Assembly (NCBI GenBank): GCA_949358305.1
Contig: OX442315.1
Coordinates: 20,238,427-20,302,426 of the forward strand
From: Strigamia acuminata
Taxonomy: Eukaryota; Arthropoda; Chilopoda; Geophilomorpha; Linotaeniidae
Reading direction: 5' to 3'
Length of the DNA stretch: 64,000 nucleotides
Part shown: positions 13,801 to 25,592 of the stretch, one piece after another
Layout: every line of letters starts with the position of its first letter
How positions within the stretch are numbered: the stretch's first letter is position 1
Made by a program: the position numbers and the translations under genes
The notes under the pieces: generated by a model
The model's database searches: none
What the model was told of the DNA's origin: nothing
The model's input: the letters and a program-made list of their open reading frames with translations, nothing else

Positions 13801-16800
13801 AAGTGCCACTAATAATGTCGACTGAACATTGGACTTTGGTGTGGAAACTATTTTTTTTTCTTTTCTCTTTTCTCTTCTCTCTTTTCTGCTTCTTGACTTT
13901 GACCAAATGCGTAAACAAATGCCGGCGCATGCGCTTGCGTGTTGTCATTTATCATTTGCATTGCATTTGCACAACCGGTGTTGCGAGTCTCGCGACATTG
14001 GAAAAATTGTGCCATGTTATGCCACGTGTTTCGAGTGACGTGAAGCGAATTAAAGATGGGTGCAAATTCAGTTTTAATAATTTTCCAATAAAAGACACAC
14101 TGGTGGAAATCACACCTTGAGTTGGTGTCACCGCTGTTTCCTTCGAGTATGGGAATTTTATATTTTTTTTTTACTCGAGGTAAATATGTATACATTTCTT
14201 TTTTGTTTTTTTTTATTCATTCATTCTCGTATGTGAAATTTATTGGAGAAATATTTTCGCGGACAATTTGTTCTCAATAAGAAGCGGTTTTAATTCAATC
14301 AGAAAACAAGTCGTTTCTCCGAACACTGCACCCATCGTTGAATTGCAAATGACGTGTAATGTCGTCATTGATGTTAAGGCAAATTCTCTTTTCATGGAGC
14401 GAAGCCCCTTGCTCGTTTTCGTGCGTGCTTATTCCCTTTGGAGTATAAACCACCTCCTCCTTTTCTCTTTTGTATTTAGCTTTGTGCGTGCCCTTAATTC
14501 AACCAGTTTATTGCCCATTAAATCAAGTTGCTATTCACGGCAACCCGAAGAGGAGTTTGCGTTTCACTTATTCTCTCTCATCTTTTTCGTTTATCTTACC
14601 TTCTCTTCGTTTCGCGCTAATATCTTTTCATTAGACTGAAATAGTTTTATTTGTTCGGCTCGATCTTTTTTTTGTTTTTTTTATTTTTTATTTTTTTTCG
14701 TTTGGAATTATGAAAAAAAAACTCAACGCGAGTTGACGATGTGTCATAAAAATGTGGGGTCATAAAGATACAGAGAAACAATAATAAAAATAAATGATAA
14801 GTAAGTTTTTGAGTTGAAATAATGGCGTTCAAGTCGACGCACCTGTACCCCTCGTTATACGTTCGATGTCACGTGGGATTGAGGTTGTCGATTGCAATTG
14901 ATTAATGGAGAAGAGTCCATCGTTTGAAATCGCATCACATCCTAGTTCCCACAGACTCTTGGAAATTGTAATTTCCTTCTTTTCACAAGGGAGAAATGTA
15001 CGAGAGAATTGAGTTCTGCTCGCTGTTTTACAATCACCTTTTTTCCATCTCTTTTTCCAAAAAAGAAAAGAGAAAGAGAAAAAAATAACGCAAGACCAAA
15101 AAGTTGTAATTCAATTTACAGTTTTAACTGTCCGTAAATGTAGCGATTAATTTTCTAATGCAATTTTATTTATTCGAAAATAGGTTCCCTGGATAAAAGA
15201 TCTTCTCTCGCCAAAGAGGATTTCTACCTCAAGTGTCCTCATTGCGACAAGGTGTACCCGAGCCTGGAGACTTTTCGTCTCCACCTCGTGTCCCAGCACG
15301 GTGCCGCGGACTCGAGTCCTGTCGTAAACTGCGCAGACAACACGAGCGGCGGCGTTGGTGGTTTTGCCTGTGATAAATGCAGCGCAACTTTCGCTCACAA
15401 GTCGCAACTTGAAAAGCACGAGGGTTTGCATTCGCCGACGGCTCAAGTTGTGGTGAGTTTTGAGAGAATTTCTCCACGTGTAAGTCTAATGTTGTTTCTA
15501 ATTGTTATTTCTCTTTTTCTGTTTGGTGCAAAGCAGGCGTGCAAAGTGTGTAACAAGACTTTTGCCAACGTGTACCGTCTGCAACGCCACATGATCAGCC
15601 ACGACGAGAGTGCTGTGCTGCGCAAGTTCAAGTGCCCCGAGTGCGAGAAAGCCTTCAAGTTTAAACATCACCTCAAAGAACACATTCGAATTCATAGCGG
15701 CGAGAAGCCCTTCGCTTGTCCCAACTGCGGCAAACGTTTCTCCCATTCAGGCAGCTACAGTAGTCACATGACGAGCAAAAAATGCCTCGTCATGAACCTC
15801 AAAGTCCGTCGTACCATCGAGAAGCCAAACATGCGAGGCAACGGCGTCACTCCTGCTGGAACGACCGGCGGCGGCGGCGGACGGCGCGGGTCCTCGCAAG
15901 GTGCCTTCACGCCCATTCTCCCCAAATACGGAGAGAACGGACTGGAATTGTCCCCGGGTTATGGCGCGCCGCCCTGCCTCAGCGTCGGCGACCATTATAC
16001 CACTGCCGGCATCGATTTCGTGCCGCCTTCCATGCAGGCCTTTCTTCCGCCACCGTACGGCTTGCATCCTCTGCTCACAGGCAACCACCATCACCATTTT
16101 AGCAACTCAGGGCTCTCAATGTACGCGGGATTGGCACCGCCACCTTCGTTGGCTGCCCTTTCTCACGTGCTCCGACCAAGTGCCATTGCTGTCAAAGCTA
16201 ACGAAGACGGGCGAGAACGAGATTCGAGCCAGAACCAGCAGCGAGATCCCGCGATACCGAGTCTGGCGGCAATTAGTCCCCATCCCGAATCGGACGACGC
16301 GGGAAAGGCGTTCAGGGCACAGAGTCCCGAGGAGTCGAGTTCCAGCAGCGATTTGAAAGCCGTCAAACAAATCTTGGCCACTGTAAATGCCACCGTTTCG
16401 AAACAACAGCAAGAAATGACCAAACTCAGAAATGGAATTTCGGCCTTTAACCAATCTGTGGACGGGGATCGTTCGACGCCGAGTCCGACGACGAGCAGAA
16501 CGGACTCTCCGGTCAGCAACAACAACAACAACAACAACACCATTTTGTCGCCACATTCGCCCAATGCGAACACGACCGCCGACGGAAACGTCAAGCGAAA
16601 TGGCTTTCGAGGAAGCGACGATTCGCATTGCAGACACTGCGGCAACTCGTTCGAGAGCAAGATCGATCTCCATCAGCACGAACGGTATCTGTGCAAAATG
16701 AATCGAGAAATATTTCCCGCGTCCAACAAAGGCGACGTTACGAACAACGAACTGACGACGTCTTTCGGAGATCGAGGTAATCACGGAATGACCAACGGCT

Positions 16801-19800
16801 ACTCCGACATGGACGACGATCCGCCAATGAGCGACATGGAGGACGGATGTCGAGACATGGGCGAAGACGGTTTGGACGGCGACGGGCGGAAAGTGCGCAT
16901 GAGGTCCCTCTTCTCCGAGGAACAACAATCCGTTCTGAGATCGTACTACGAAGTGAACGCCCGACCCGGCAAAGAAGAATTGCAGAGGATTGCGGCCGAG
17001 ATCAAATTTCCTCCGAGAGTCGTGCAGGTGTGGTTTCAAAACATGCGTGCGCGAGACAAGAAGAGGGGGCGTGCAATGATGGGCGGCAAAGACGTGTCGG
17101 CCATTTCGTCTTGGTACAGCGACTCGTCGCCACCTCCGTCGCAACAGCTCATGTCGTCGCAACACGCCAAAACGCCTTTCTCAGCAATAAGTCCGACATC
17201 GTCGTACGGAGTGACCTCAATGAACGGTGGCTTGTTAGCCAGTCGCATTCCTCACCCACCGATCTTCTATCCGACCCCGAGCCCGTCACCTTTCTCGCTA
17301 CCTTCTGTTCCGTTGCGCATCAACGGGCAGTCATCGTCACCTCCGTCGTTCGCGGCGCCGCCTTTTCCGCTCGACCACGAGCAACCATTGGATTTGTCTG
17401 TCAAGGGCAGTCACAAGTCGCACAACAACAACAACAACTCGTGTCACAGCCCTGCCGTGTCCGATCAGAGCATTTCGGACGGCGAGGTGCTCAACTTAAG
17501 TCAGAAGTCGTCCAGAACGTCAACGCCTTCAAAAGAAAGCAATAACAACGTGAATTACGCAGCGGTTACCACGAGTGGAGCACTGAGTGGCCTTGGTTCT
17601 CACCTCAACCATCAAGACCACAACGCGTTACTCAAAGCCACCGAACCGTCGGCCATCTTCAAGTACATGATGAACACGCCCAAGATGGAACTGGACGATC
17701 TGTCGGCCGGCGAAGAAACACCCGATCTCATAGTGATGCGCAGAAATTTCTCCGCTTCGCCGACCACTTGCGACACACCTCGTCTGCATCGGATTCTTGC
17801 CTCGTCGCCGCATTTGGATGTCTCGTCCCTCAATGGCACTGTCGACAGCTCTGGTCGCGTCTACTCTACTGATGGTAGCCACTCGCCTTGTCTATCAGAT
17901 CACGATGACCATCTGGAGATTGATGAGGGCTCCGATATTCATCGAAGGCGTTGGACGAAGGTAAACTTTTTTATTACACTTTTATTTTTTTTAAAAAAAA
18001 ATCCACCTGTCAGTGCTAGAAAGAACTAGAAATTAATCTTTTTCTTTTGGTTTTGTGGGGGAGTCATTTTTCTCTTTCTGAGTTCTGACTGCTGGTCTCT
18101 CGTGGGAACACAAGTGCCTATCAGTGAAAAAAATGTTACGTGTAAATAAATTGTCAGGTTGTCATTTGGTTGTTGATTAGGAAAAAGAAAGTAATACCTG
18201 TTGAGGTAAAAAAAAAAAAAAAAATCGAAATTCTCTCGAGTAAAACGTGTCTAGAATTATTTTTTTTCGTTTTTTCTTTTTGTACAATCTAATCAGTCTT
18301 TTTCATTAGTGCACTTTCCTCGATCACATCCTTGGTCACCTGCTCCCAATTAAATTCTCTATCAACACTGCATCCACAAAAAAAGTCTTTCGGGGGGATT
18401 TATCTTCGGAGTTTTCTTTTTAAAAAGGATGAAATATAAGAGGGAAGGGCAATCTAATATATTTGGGACATATACACGTTGTGAGGGGTGTTGATTTTTC
18501 TGTGTGGGTCAGGATCGAATGAGTAGTAAAAAAAAAATGGCATGTGAGTATTGAAGTGTTATTGCGTTTCTTGCGGGGAGGTTGTGGAGGTTTGTGACCC
18601 TGTTGCTCTAAGGGAATGGATTGGATGTCGCTTGTTTTCGTCTCTCGAGTCCGTGTTCAGTTTCGGAGGCAGTGACACGTGTGGACTGGGCGTTAATTGA
18701 AATGTGGGGCTGGGGGTGAGTAGAGGACACTGTTTTTTGTAGTTCCGAAGAGGGGGTATAGTGAGCGAATTGGGGCCGAGTGGTATGGCGAGACCAAAGT
18801 GGTACTGCGCCGGCTGTGCCACCTTGCGTCAACTAATCGAATTAGCGTTAGTGATTAAGGGTACGTCTGCGTCTGCGTGCAAGTGACGCGATGCCCCCTG
18901 ACAGCTTATTCAATTTGAACGGAGACCCACGAGCGCGTGTAATCGCATTTTGAAATGTATCTGGTGCACTATCACTTAAACAGTCGCTCGCAATTACCAT
19001 CCGCGTATGCAATCTTCATCATAACTGCGCACTATGGCAATGGTTTCTTCGACTTCGAAATGGCAATGCTCCATACATCACGTATCACGTTCGTTCAAAT
19101 AAATCAACGAGAATATCTTGTCTTATTCGATTCTTGTTTTCACGTAACACCTCTAAAAGAGTTTAGTTTAATTCGTTATTATATCGGTGGATACAATTTG
19201 GCATTTATTTAAAATCGGTCTTCACTGTGTGTGTTGAGTTCGCTTGGACATTTTGATTTTAATAAATGTTATTTTTTTTTTTTTAAATACTTTAAGGTTA
19301 TCAAACTCAAAGTTTAAAATGTTTTTTTTGTTGTTGCATTTAATTAGGCAGATCATGGAGACGAGAGCCAGCTGGACTTGGATGATTCGAGCATGGGTGA
19401 AGATGATCGACCTCTGAAGAGACGCAAATCGTGGAAACAGCACAAACTGGACTCGGAAGATGGCATGTATGCGTGCGACCAGTGTGATAAGGTGTTTAGT
19501 AAGCAGAGCTCTTTGGCCCGACACAAGTATGAACATTCTGGTGAGTTGCTCTTTGCCCTTTTTAAACATTTATGAAAAAAAAAAAAAAAAAAATGGAAAA
19601 AAAATTTTAATTATAATTATTTTGTACAATTTTTGCAGGCCAACGTCCTCACAAGTGTGACGTATGTTCAAAAGCCTTTAAGCACAAACACCATCTGACA
19701 GAGCACAAACGCTTACACAGTGGCGAGAAGCCCTTCCAATGTAAGAAATGCTTGAAACGGTTTTCGCACTCCGGTTCGTACAGTCAGCACATGAACCATC

Positions 19801-19832
19801 GCTACAGCTACTGTAAACCGTACAGGGAGTAG
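1..19832 (+). CDS. zfh1: zfh-1 / ZEB zinc finger-homeodomain transcription factor (5' partial)
   Basis: Nuclear transcriptional repressor of the ZEB family. The upstream exons lie outside the window. Exons read: 2-104, 15184-15452, 15537-17960, 19348-19540, 19639-19832. All joins keep frame and give about 1060 residues before a TAG stop. Visible order: five N-terminal fingers (about 15223-15294, 15361-15426, 15540-15603, 15631-15690, 15715-15785, the last C2HC), a lone C2HC finger (about 16627-16692), a homeodomain (about 16890-17070, core [14 protein letters not shown]), a PLDLSVK CtBP-binding motif (17385-17405), then three C-terminal C2H2 fingers in the last two exons. Nine fingers plus one homeodomain is the layout of Drosophila zfh1. 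Finger 5 and the last finger share the FSHSGSY motif typical of both ZEB clusters. Asn runs occur near 16520-16540 and 17430. The 84-nt intron 15453-15536 is in frame and stop-free, so an unspliced reading is open across it. Confidence 0.95.
8141..8164. repeat. poly-T tract
   Basis: A run of about 24 T within the zfh-1 intron, followed by a second T run at about 8229-8244. These could be retroposon tails or slippage tracts; no adjacent retroelement was recognised. Confidence 0.85.
10500..13940 (+). promoter_or_regulatory. candidate internal promoter/enhancer region of zfh-1
   Basis: This part of the 15 kb intron differs from its surroundings. It has repeated GAGA-factor-like runs (10508-10522, 11224-11240, 12211-12225, 13028-13040), CpG-rich sequence around 12.9-13.8 kb, and a palindromic NRF1-type site GCGCATGCGC at 13925-13934. 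Drosophila zfh1 is known to use alternative promoters, so an alternative first exon here is plausible. I could not identify a convincing exon-donor pair, so this is inference from composition only. Confidence 0.3.
12074..12096. repeat. GATC tetranucleotide tandem repeat
   Basis: About five and a half copies of ATCG in tandem inside the large zfh-1 intron. It is a simple microsatellite; no function is implied. Confidence 0.9.
15453..15536 (+). other. 84-nt in-frame, stop-free zfh-1 intron
   Basis: The donor GTGAGT follows GTG-Val and the acceptor is GCAAAGCAG; both neighbouring exons are in phase 0. The length is exactly 28 codons without a stop, so retention would insert a hydrophobic stretch between zinc fingers 2 and 3. 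The strong donor and the AT-rich body argue that it is normally spliced. Confidence 0.8.
17961..19347 (+). other. 1.39 kb zfh-1 intron
   Basis: The intron separates the long homeodomain exon from the exon that opens the C-terminal finger cluster. Donor GTAAAC, acceptor TTAATTAG, phase 0 on both sides. The content is A/T tracts with no recognisable gene. Confidence 0.9.
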
Positions 19833-21972
19833 AAGAGGTCGGTTCCATTTTCCACTTGTTATTCGCAAACGTGTGGTTATTGAGAAGTTAGTTGTGCTGT
19901 CACAGGCTGTCACATCAGAGTCGAGGAATTGAGTTTTGGCCTCGATTTTGACCTGTCTGAACAGCTCTATTTCTGCCTGAAATGTGGCCTTGTCTAAACG
20001 TTTACTGTAAATCGGCCTCCACAGTCCGTCGGTATCGCCCCGGTTCGTCGTCCGTGTCTATTGTTTGACTTTTCTTGCGTCTCAGGGTGTAGGGGCTGTG
20101 GTGGTTGGTCGAAACTGTGTTCACAGTTTTGCTCTCTCTAATCTGATCTGACCAAAGCACAAAACCTTTCAATCTTAGAACTGCGAGTGATTTATTCAAC
20201 TCAACCATTTAAAGAAACTTGAAAGAAAGAATGAAAGAGGAAACAACAACAACAACAACATACAAATATAAACTTCACCAGTAACGGTTAAACAACTTGT
20301 GATAATACAAATTCTTTCCAAAGAGTGTGGAACGAAGAATATTATGATTTTTTTTTTTTTTTTGTTAATTTTTTTTTTGTTATATTTGTTTTAATTTCTC
20401 CTAATCTAAATTTGTCGATTATTTTTTGTTAGTGATGATACATTAACGCTACTTTATTGAAATATGATTATTAATCTGTTCTCGTGTTAATCTGTCTTGA
20501 TGTTTGCTGGAGAGAAGAAGAAAATGTCACCTGTTTATTTTTGATTATCAGCTTTTTTTGAATAGAAATTGATGTCGAGGCCCGTGCAATTTGAGATCCG
20601 CTAGTCACAGCCTTAAACTCTACGTGTAGTTTTGTGTGCAATGAGTGCTAACATACTCGCACTCACCCACAAACTAGTCATACGTTTTTAAAATTTCTTT
20701 TTGCCAGACGAAATGAACTAACTTTCGCTTTGTGAGCTTTAATTTGTATTGTTTATTGAAATTTATGTCTACAAGTATTTTATTTTATTTCGATTTATAT
20801 ACTCTTATTCTAAAGGTGCTTGAAAAAAAAAAGAAAAAGAAACGAAACACAAAATCCCTCGGAACAAAACTTGAACAAACTTCAACATGACTATATGAAA
20901 GTTGTGTAATTTTGGGGAAAGGTCGCAACGCAACATGTTTTACAAATTTGGGATAAGGAATTATGGTTTTGATATTCAACTGACTGTGAGTGAGGAAACA
21001 AAATGAAATTACAATATTTGTTGAATTCTGTTCTTCCAAAGTTTATCGCCTAGTCAATGTGGAGGGCTTTTCTTTATAGACGTCACAAATACGGGGGGCA
21101 CTGTCCAAAAACCCTACTAAAAAGAGTCACCCAATCTTTTTTAAATATTGAAGTAATTATTACAGAATGTAGGACATTTAAATATTTTATACAAATTACA
21201 ATCTAAATAATTGAGATTACGAAAAAAAAGAGAGAAAAAAAAGACATTTTATTTTATATATTATATAATTTGTATTCCTCATCATATTCCTATTTTCTGA
21301 GTGCGTGTGTATGCAGTCATATTAACTAATTAATATTCCAGTTTTACTTAACAGATTCAGTGCTTCCATGAATAGTTGATAAACAATTCGTTGTGGTCTT
21401 TGCAGTGACCTTTTGCATCGGGGCCAAACGGATTTTTCTTGTAGGTGCCCACATAAAATTGAATTTTGAGTTTATCGTTTTAAAATTTGTTTTTAATGGT
21501 TGTTTCGGTGGGTTTTTTAGTTTGTTTTTCTTGTAGATGAAAGGTCCTCCTCCTCAAGTCATTTCACACTATCTCTGTTTTCTTCCATCTCGTCTTTCTA
21601 TCTCTATCTATCTGTATCTTTCTTAACCAGTAAGAAAAAATGAAAATTTTTTTTTTCTGGTCATCTCTTTTTGTAATATTTTAGCATTGCCATTTCTGCA
21701 TGCTGATTGGTTGGTGAGTGTATCTCTAGTCTGTCTGTAAAATAGTTTTTTCTCACATTATCTCTTCTCTCGCACTCATTTCCTCTCGATCAACCTTTCC
21801 AATTCGGTAGTTTATTTACGAATCTCAATATTCTAGTTGATGCACTTTTGATTTCGTGTAGTCGCAAGAATTATTAACTGTTTCGAAACTTTTCTTATTA
21901 TCCTTCATATTCTTCTTTCTCCTCCTCCTCTTCCTCCACCCAATAAAAAAACAAAAAAAAAATTACCGAGTA

Positions 21973-21979
21973 CAGTATT
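21973..21979 (+). promoter_or_regulatory. miR-8/miR-200 seed match (7mer)
   Basis: CAGTATT, complementary to bases 2-8 of the miR-8/miR-200 family, lies about 2.1 kb after the zfh-1 stop. miR-200 repressing ZEB1/2 and miR-8 repressing fly zfh1 are established. Confidence 0.45.
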
Positions 21980-22066
21980 TAACAATTTTCAAAAGGAAAA
22001 AAAATATAAAAAGATATTATTACAAAATGAAAAAGTAAACTACTACTTTACTCTCTGAAATAATTA

Positions 22067-22074
22067 CAGTATTA
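22067..22074 (+). promoter_or_regulatory. miR-8/miR-200 seed match (8mer)
   Basis: CAGTATTA is the full 8mer target for the miR-8/miR-200 seed. It lies 88 bases after a 7mer site, within the spacing range of neighbouring microRNA sites, in the presumed zfh-1 3' UTR. Confidence 0.5.
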
Positions 22075-24800
22075 TTCATATGACAAGAAGTTTGTCATGT
22101 TTTATTCTTCCATAGTCTTCGTCTATAGAAAGATGGTGTTTGTGACAGAAATGAGTATTTTTGGATTTTCCAGCCGGGGGTAGATAATGATAGGTGGGAA
22201 ACATTTTATCTCATCTATGAGTTATTGGGATTGTTTAAACATTGTGTATAGTCAAAAACCAATTTTTGAAACAAAAAGAAACCGGTTCTAACTTAAGTGC
22301 CCTATTAAAAATAACACTAGAATCTAGTGTAAAGATAAAAAGTTGTTTGAAAACTCTTCCAAGATCTCGGTGTCGTAAAACGTAAATGTCCATCTTCATC
22401 AGGTTGAAAGTTTGCTGTTCCAATACTTCTTTCCCTTATTGATATATCTTTATTTTAAGAACAAAAGTGAATCGATTTAATACTCAGTTTGCGACCTGTT
22501 AATAACATTATTTTGTGCCAAAATACTTTATATGCCAAAAACGTTTAGCTTTAGTGTTTAAGTCAAAAAGAAACTGGTGAATAGTTTTTGATTTTCGACG
22601 AACTTTAATAATCCTCACCAACTTGTTGTTTGTGACGTTTTATTACCCGAAAATGTGCTTTGGAACTATATTTTGATTGAGTAGAAGATGATCGAATTTT
22701 TTTTTCTTTTCTTTTATTCATGTGAAGTCGTAAAGAGCTGAATCTCAAAATGGTTATTTTCATACTGTATAATAAGCGAAGTTGAAGTCATTCAAATACA
22801 TGTTGTTTTTAAATCACTTTTTTATTTGAAAATATCTATGATCAGATGACGCTTGCTCATCCAATCAATAAAAAGTGTAATTTTACTTTCTTTTATTTTC
22901 AAATTATCTGTTTTGTGTATGTAAAAATGTTTATTTTGAAATGCTTCTCTGAAAAATTCATTTTATTTTAATTTTAATTTTAATTTTTTTATTGTCCTTG
23001 TTGTTGTGTGGTTGCGAGAGATTCCAAATGTATCGTTTCCATCGTTCTCATATAGTATGTGCAACGATGACGTTAATGATTGTATAACACTGTGGAAAGC
23101 ATCTATTGCCCTGCCAAGACCAATGTAATGTAAGAAAAAAAACATAAAAGTAAAAAAAAAAAAATATTATTGTACATATTTACATATATATGACGTCGAA
23201 AAAATGCTTTTATTGGAACTCGATTTGTTCCAATATGTTCCAAAAAAACAATTTGAAAATAATTCTTTTTTCACTCGGCTTATAATTTTTTTTGTATACA
23301 GATTTAAGGGAAAAAATGAACAAATTTTGTATTTGCTGTCAAGTGCTTCCAACAGTTTGGTTTAGAAGTGAAAAAAGATAATATGCACCATGGAAGCGTG
23401 TACAGAATGGTGTCTTCCGCTTTAAAAAATATATTAAAAAGAAAAAAAGAAAAAAAAAAACGAGGATATATTTTTATTATTTTACATTAAATAATAAAAA
23501 AAAACATACGCTAGAGTTAACCAAAGATGATATGCTTTTCTTGTAAAACTGGTCATTGTATAAGTTTATTATTAAATCTTTAAAAAAAAAATTTTGGGAT
23601 GTATTTCATATTTAATTAAGATTTGAAACATCCTCAAATGTGTGCAATATATGCACTATGTGTCATAGGCATATTTCTTTCTTCTTTTTTTAAATTCTTT
23701 TTATTTTTTTTTTAATTAAAATATTTTGTAATGATCTTTAACTGTAGTCATTATTCTCATGTTCCTAGATATGATTATTCTTCAATTTTAATTCAAATTT
23801 ATTGTGCCACAAATACAAGACGGTGCTGTGCCATCCAAAAATAACCAGTTATAAAGCCAGAAATGTATTTAAAAATGAAAGTATGCAAAATGAGCTAAAA
23901 AAAAAAGCTTTTTTATTTGATAAAAAATTGAATTGTCAAATTCTTGTCCTGAAATATATGCAACTAGTTTGTAGTATTCGTTTCCAACTTTTTGCTAGTT
24001 TTAATACGAAAAATATTGCAAAAATTTTAAAAATCTTTTTTTTTATATATATTCAAAATAGAGTGAATAACTCATTTTAATGTTTAAAAAATTTCCCACT
24101 TGAACCACGCATGGCTTCCAACGTCTCAATCTCAAATCTGCTTAATTTTTTTTTAGACTTATTTTTATTTTATTTTGCTCTTTCAGCTCAAGAAAAGACC
24201 AAACTAATTAAACTTTTGTTTTTATTTCTTTCTTCTTATTATTTTTTTTATTTGAAATGTATTTATGCAATTTTATTATTTATTTCCATTGTACCGACTT
24301 TTATGCAATTAATAAACTGTAAAAAAAATTATTGGGACCAGTGAATGTTAATTTCTAATTTTGTTTCTGCTAGCTTTTTTTAAAAAATAAATAAAAAATT
24401 GTATTTATACCTTAAAATGCAATTGTACAATATTAATAGACCAAACTGGAAGTCATGAATTGCACAAAAAAGAAAAAAAGAAATTAAGGTCATTGTTATT
24501 TACTTTTATTATTTTTTTTGGGCAATACTCAATTTTTCTGATTTTATATATTTTTATCTGTAATAGCTAGAAGAAGAAAAAAAGATTGATACTAAACTAA
24601 TGAATGAGGGTTAAATCTTTATGATAAAAATGTCTGTTAATTTGTTGCAAATACTGTATAACATTAATTGTACTTTGTCAGTGTCCCGTGTGATTTTTGC
24701 TAAATCTAACAGTTTTTAACTGGTATAAAAACGTTCCAATTTTAATAAAAACATAAGAAATGAATTATTTCTCTAGGTTAAATTGTTTTATCTGTCTGGG

Positions 24801-25592
24801 GTAGAAGAATTCTGTTTAAAACACAAGAAAAATGAAAAGAACTTGACAGACGATTCTTTTGAATTTTTTTTCAATCTCTTTTATTTATCATCGAAATACT
24901 CAAAAACGCAACGATAGTAAATTTATTGATTGTGTTTGTGAAATGGCGGGTGGCGGGACGAACAGAGATTGGAATAGGCGGGTGAATGTTGTCGGCTGCT
25001 GCCGCGTTCATTGATTCAATCTGGCGTACATGACACGGATGAAAAGTCCATCGTTTTGAACGCTGCATTCCCCTTTCGCTCGTAATTAGGCTTTCAATAC
25101 ATCAGCCGTCCATAAGCAACAGCTTCGACTATGAAAATTGCCTTTCCTCGATTGCGTCATCGTTCTGTTCCAATGAGTCTGTTTTTGCTTGATCTCCGGA
25201 ACTAACGTCGGGATTTGCTAAACGTGGATGCTTTTTTTGATTACAAAATGCAATTTTTTTTTATTTACATTATGTTTAAAAAAATAATTCATACAAGGCA
25301 TCAAATTGAATTCAATCAAATTTCATTACGGTAGTTCTTGTTTGATAAAAGAACTCATTGACCCCAAACTAGAAAATTTCTGGAGAAAAAAAAAAGCGAC
25401 ACCAAACTTATACATCTCTGACGTAAGATTCCTCACAAACTGCAGTGGTAGCGGATGGCGAATGACATCATACATCTGTCCTCGAATGGAATAACAGCAA
25501 ACAGCGCTAAATAGGCTTTTTCGGCTGTGTTAAAACTAAGCTTGAGTTTAAGGTTTGATATGAAGCGTGTTTAATTCCAATCGTCATGTGAA
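24801..25592. other. intergenic, upstream of POFUT2
   Basis: No gene was recognised. A 62-codon open frame at 25306-25494 has no family resemblance that I can see. The last few hundred bases presumably include the POFUT2 promoter and 5' UTR. Confidence 0.5.

Larger units (their letters stand above)
105..15183 (+). other. ~15 kb zfh-1 intron, no gene seen inside
   Basis: The donor GTAAAA at 105 and the acceptor TAG ending at 15183 join two zfh-1 exons in phase 1. Nothing inside reads as a conserved protein; the open frames are short, low in complexity and on both strands. Its content is homopolymer T tracts (for example 8141-8164 and 8229-8244), CT/GA-rich runs, an AAT-rich microsatellite near 4820-4852, a GATC tandem repeat at 12074-12096, and 14 CAGGTG/CACCTG hexamers. 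Base composition becomes richer in CpG between about 10.7 and 13.9 kb. Large first introns of developmental regulators usually carry enhancers; that role here is inference. Confidence 0.85.
19833..24800 (+). other. zfh-1 3' UTR / downstream AT-rich region
   Basis: After the stop at 19830-19832 there are about 5 kb of AT-rich DNA with no conserved protein in any frame. Many AATAAA-type signals occur, for example 22867-22872, so the 3' end cannot be fixed by eye. The region holds two CAGTATT motifs (21973 and 22067) matching the miR-8/miR-200 seed, which supports at least the first 2.3 kb being 3' UTR. The strand is assigned on that inference. Confidence 0.5.

Noticed and set aside
16116-17165. 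349-codon open frame on the minus strand opposite zfh-1
   Set aside because: It lies wholly opposite the conserved zfh-1 coding exon, has no signal of a protein family, and is explained by codon bias of the sense strand.
16847-17545. 232-codon open frame in another plus-strand frame of zfh-1
   Set aside because: It overlaps the homeodomain and PLDLS-containing frame; a shadow of the real exon.
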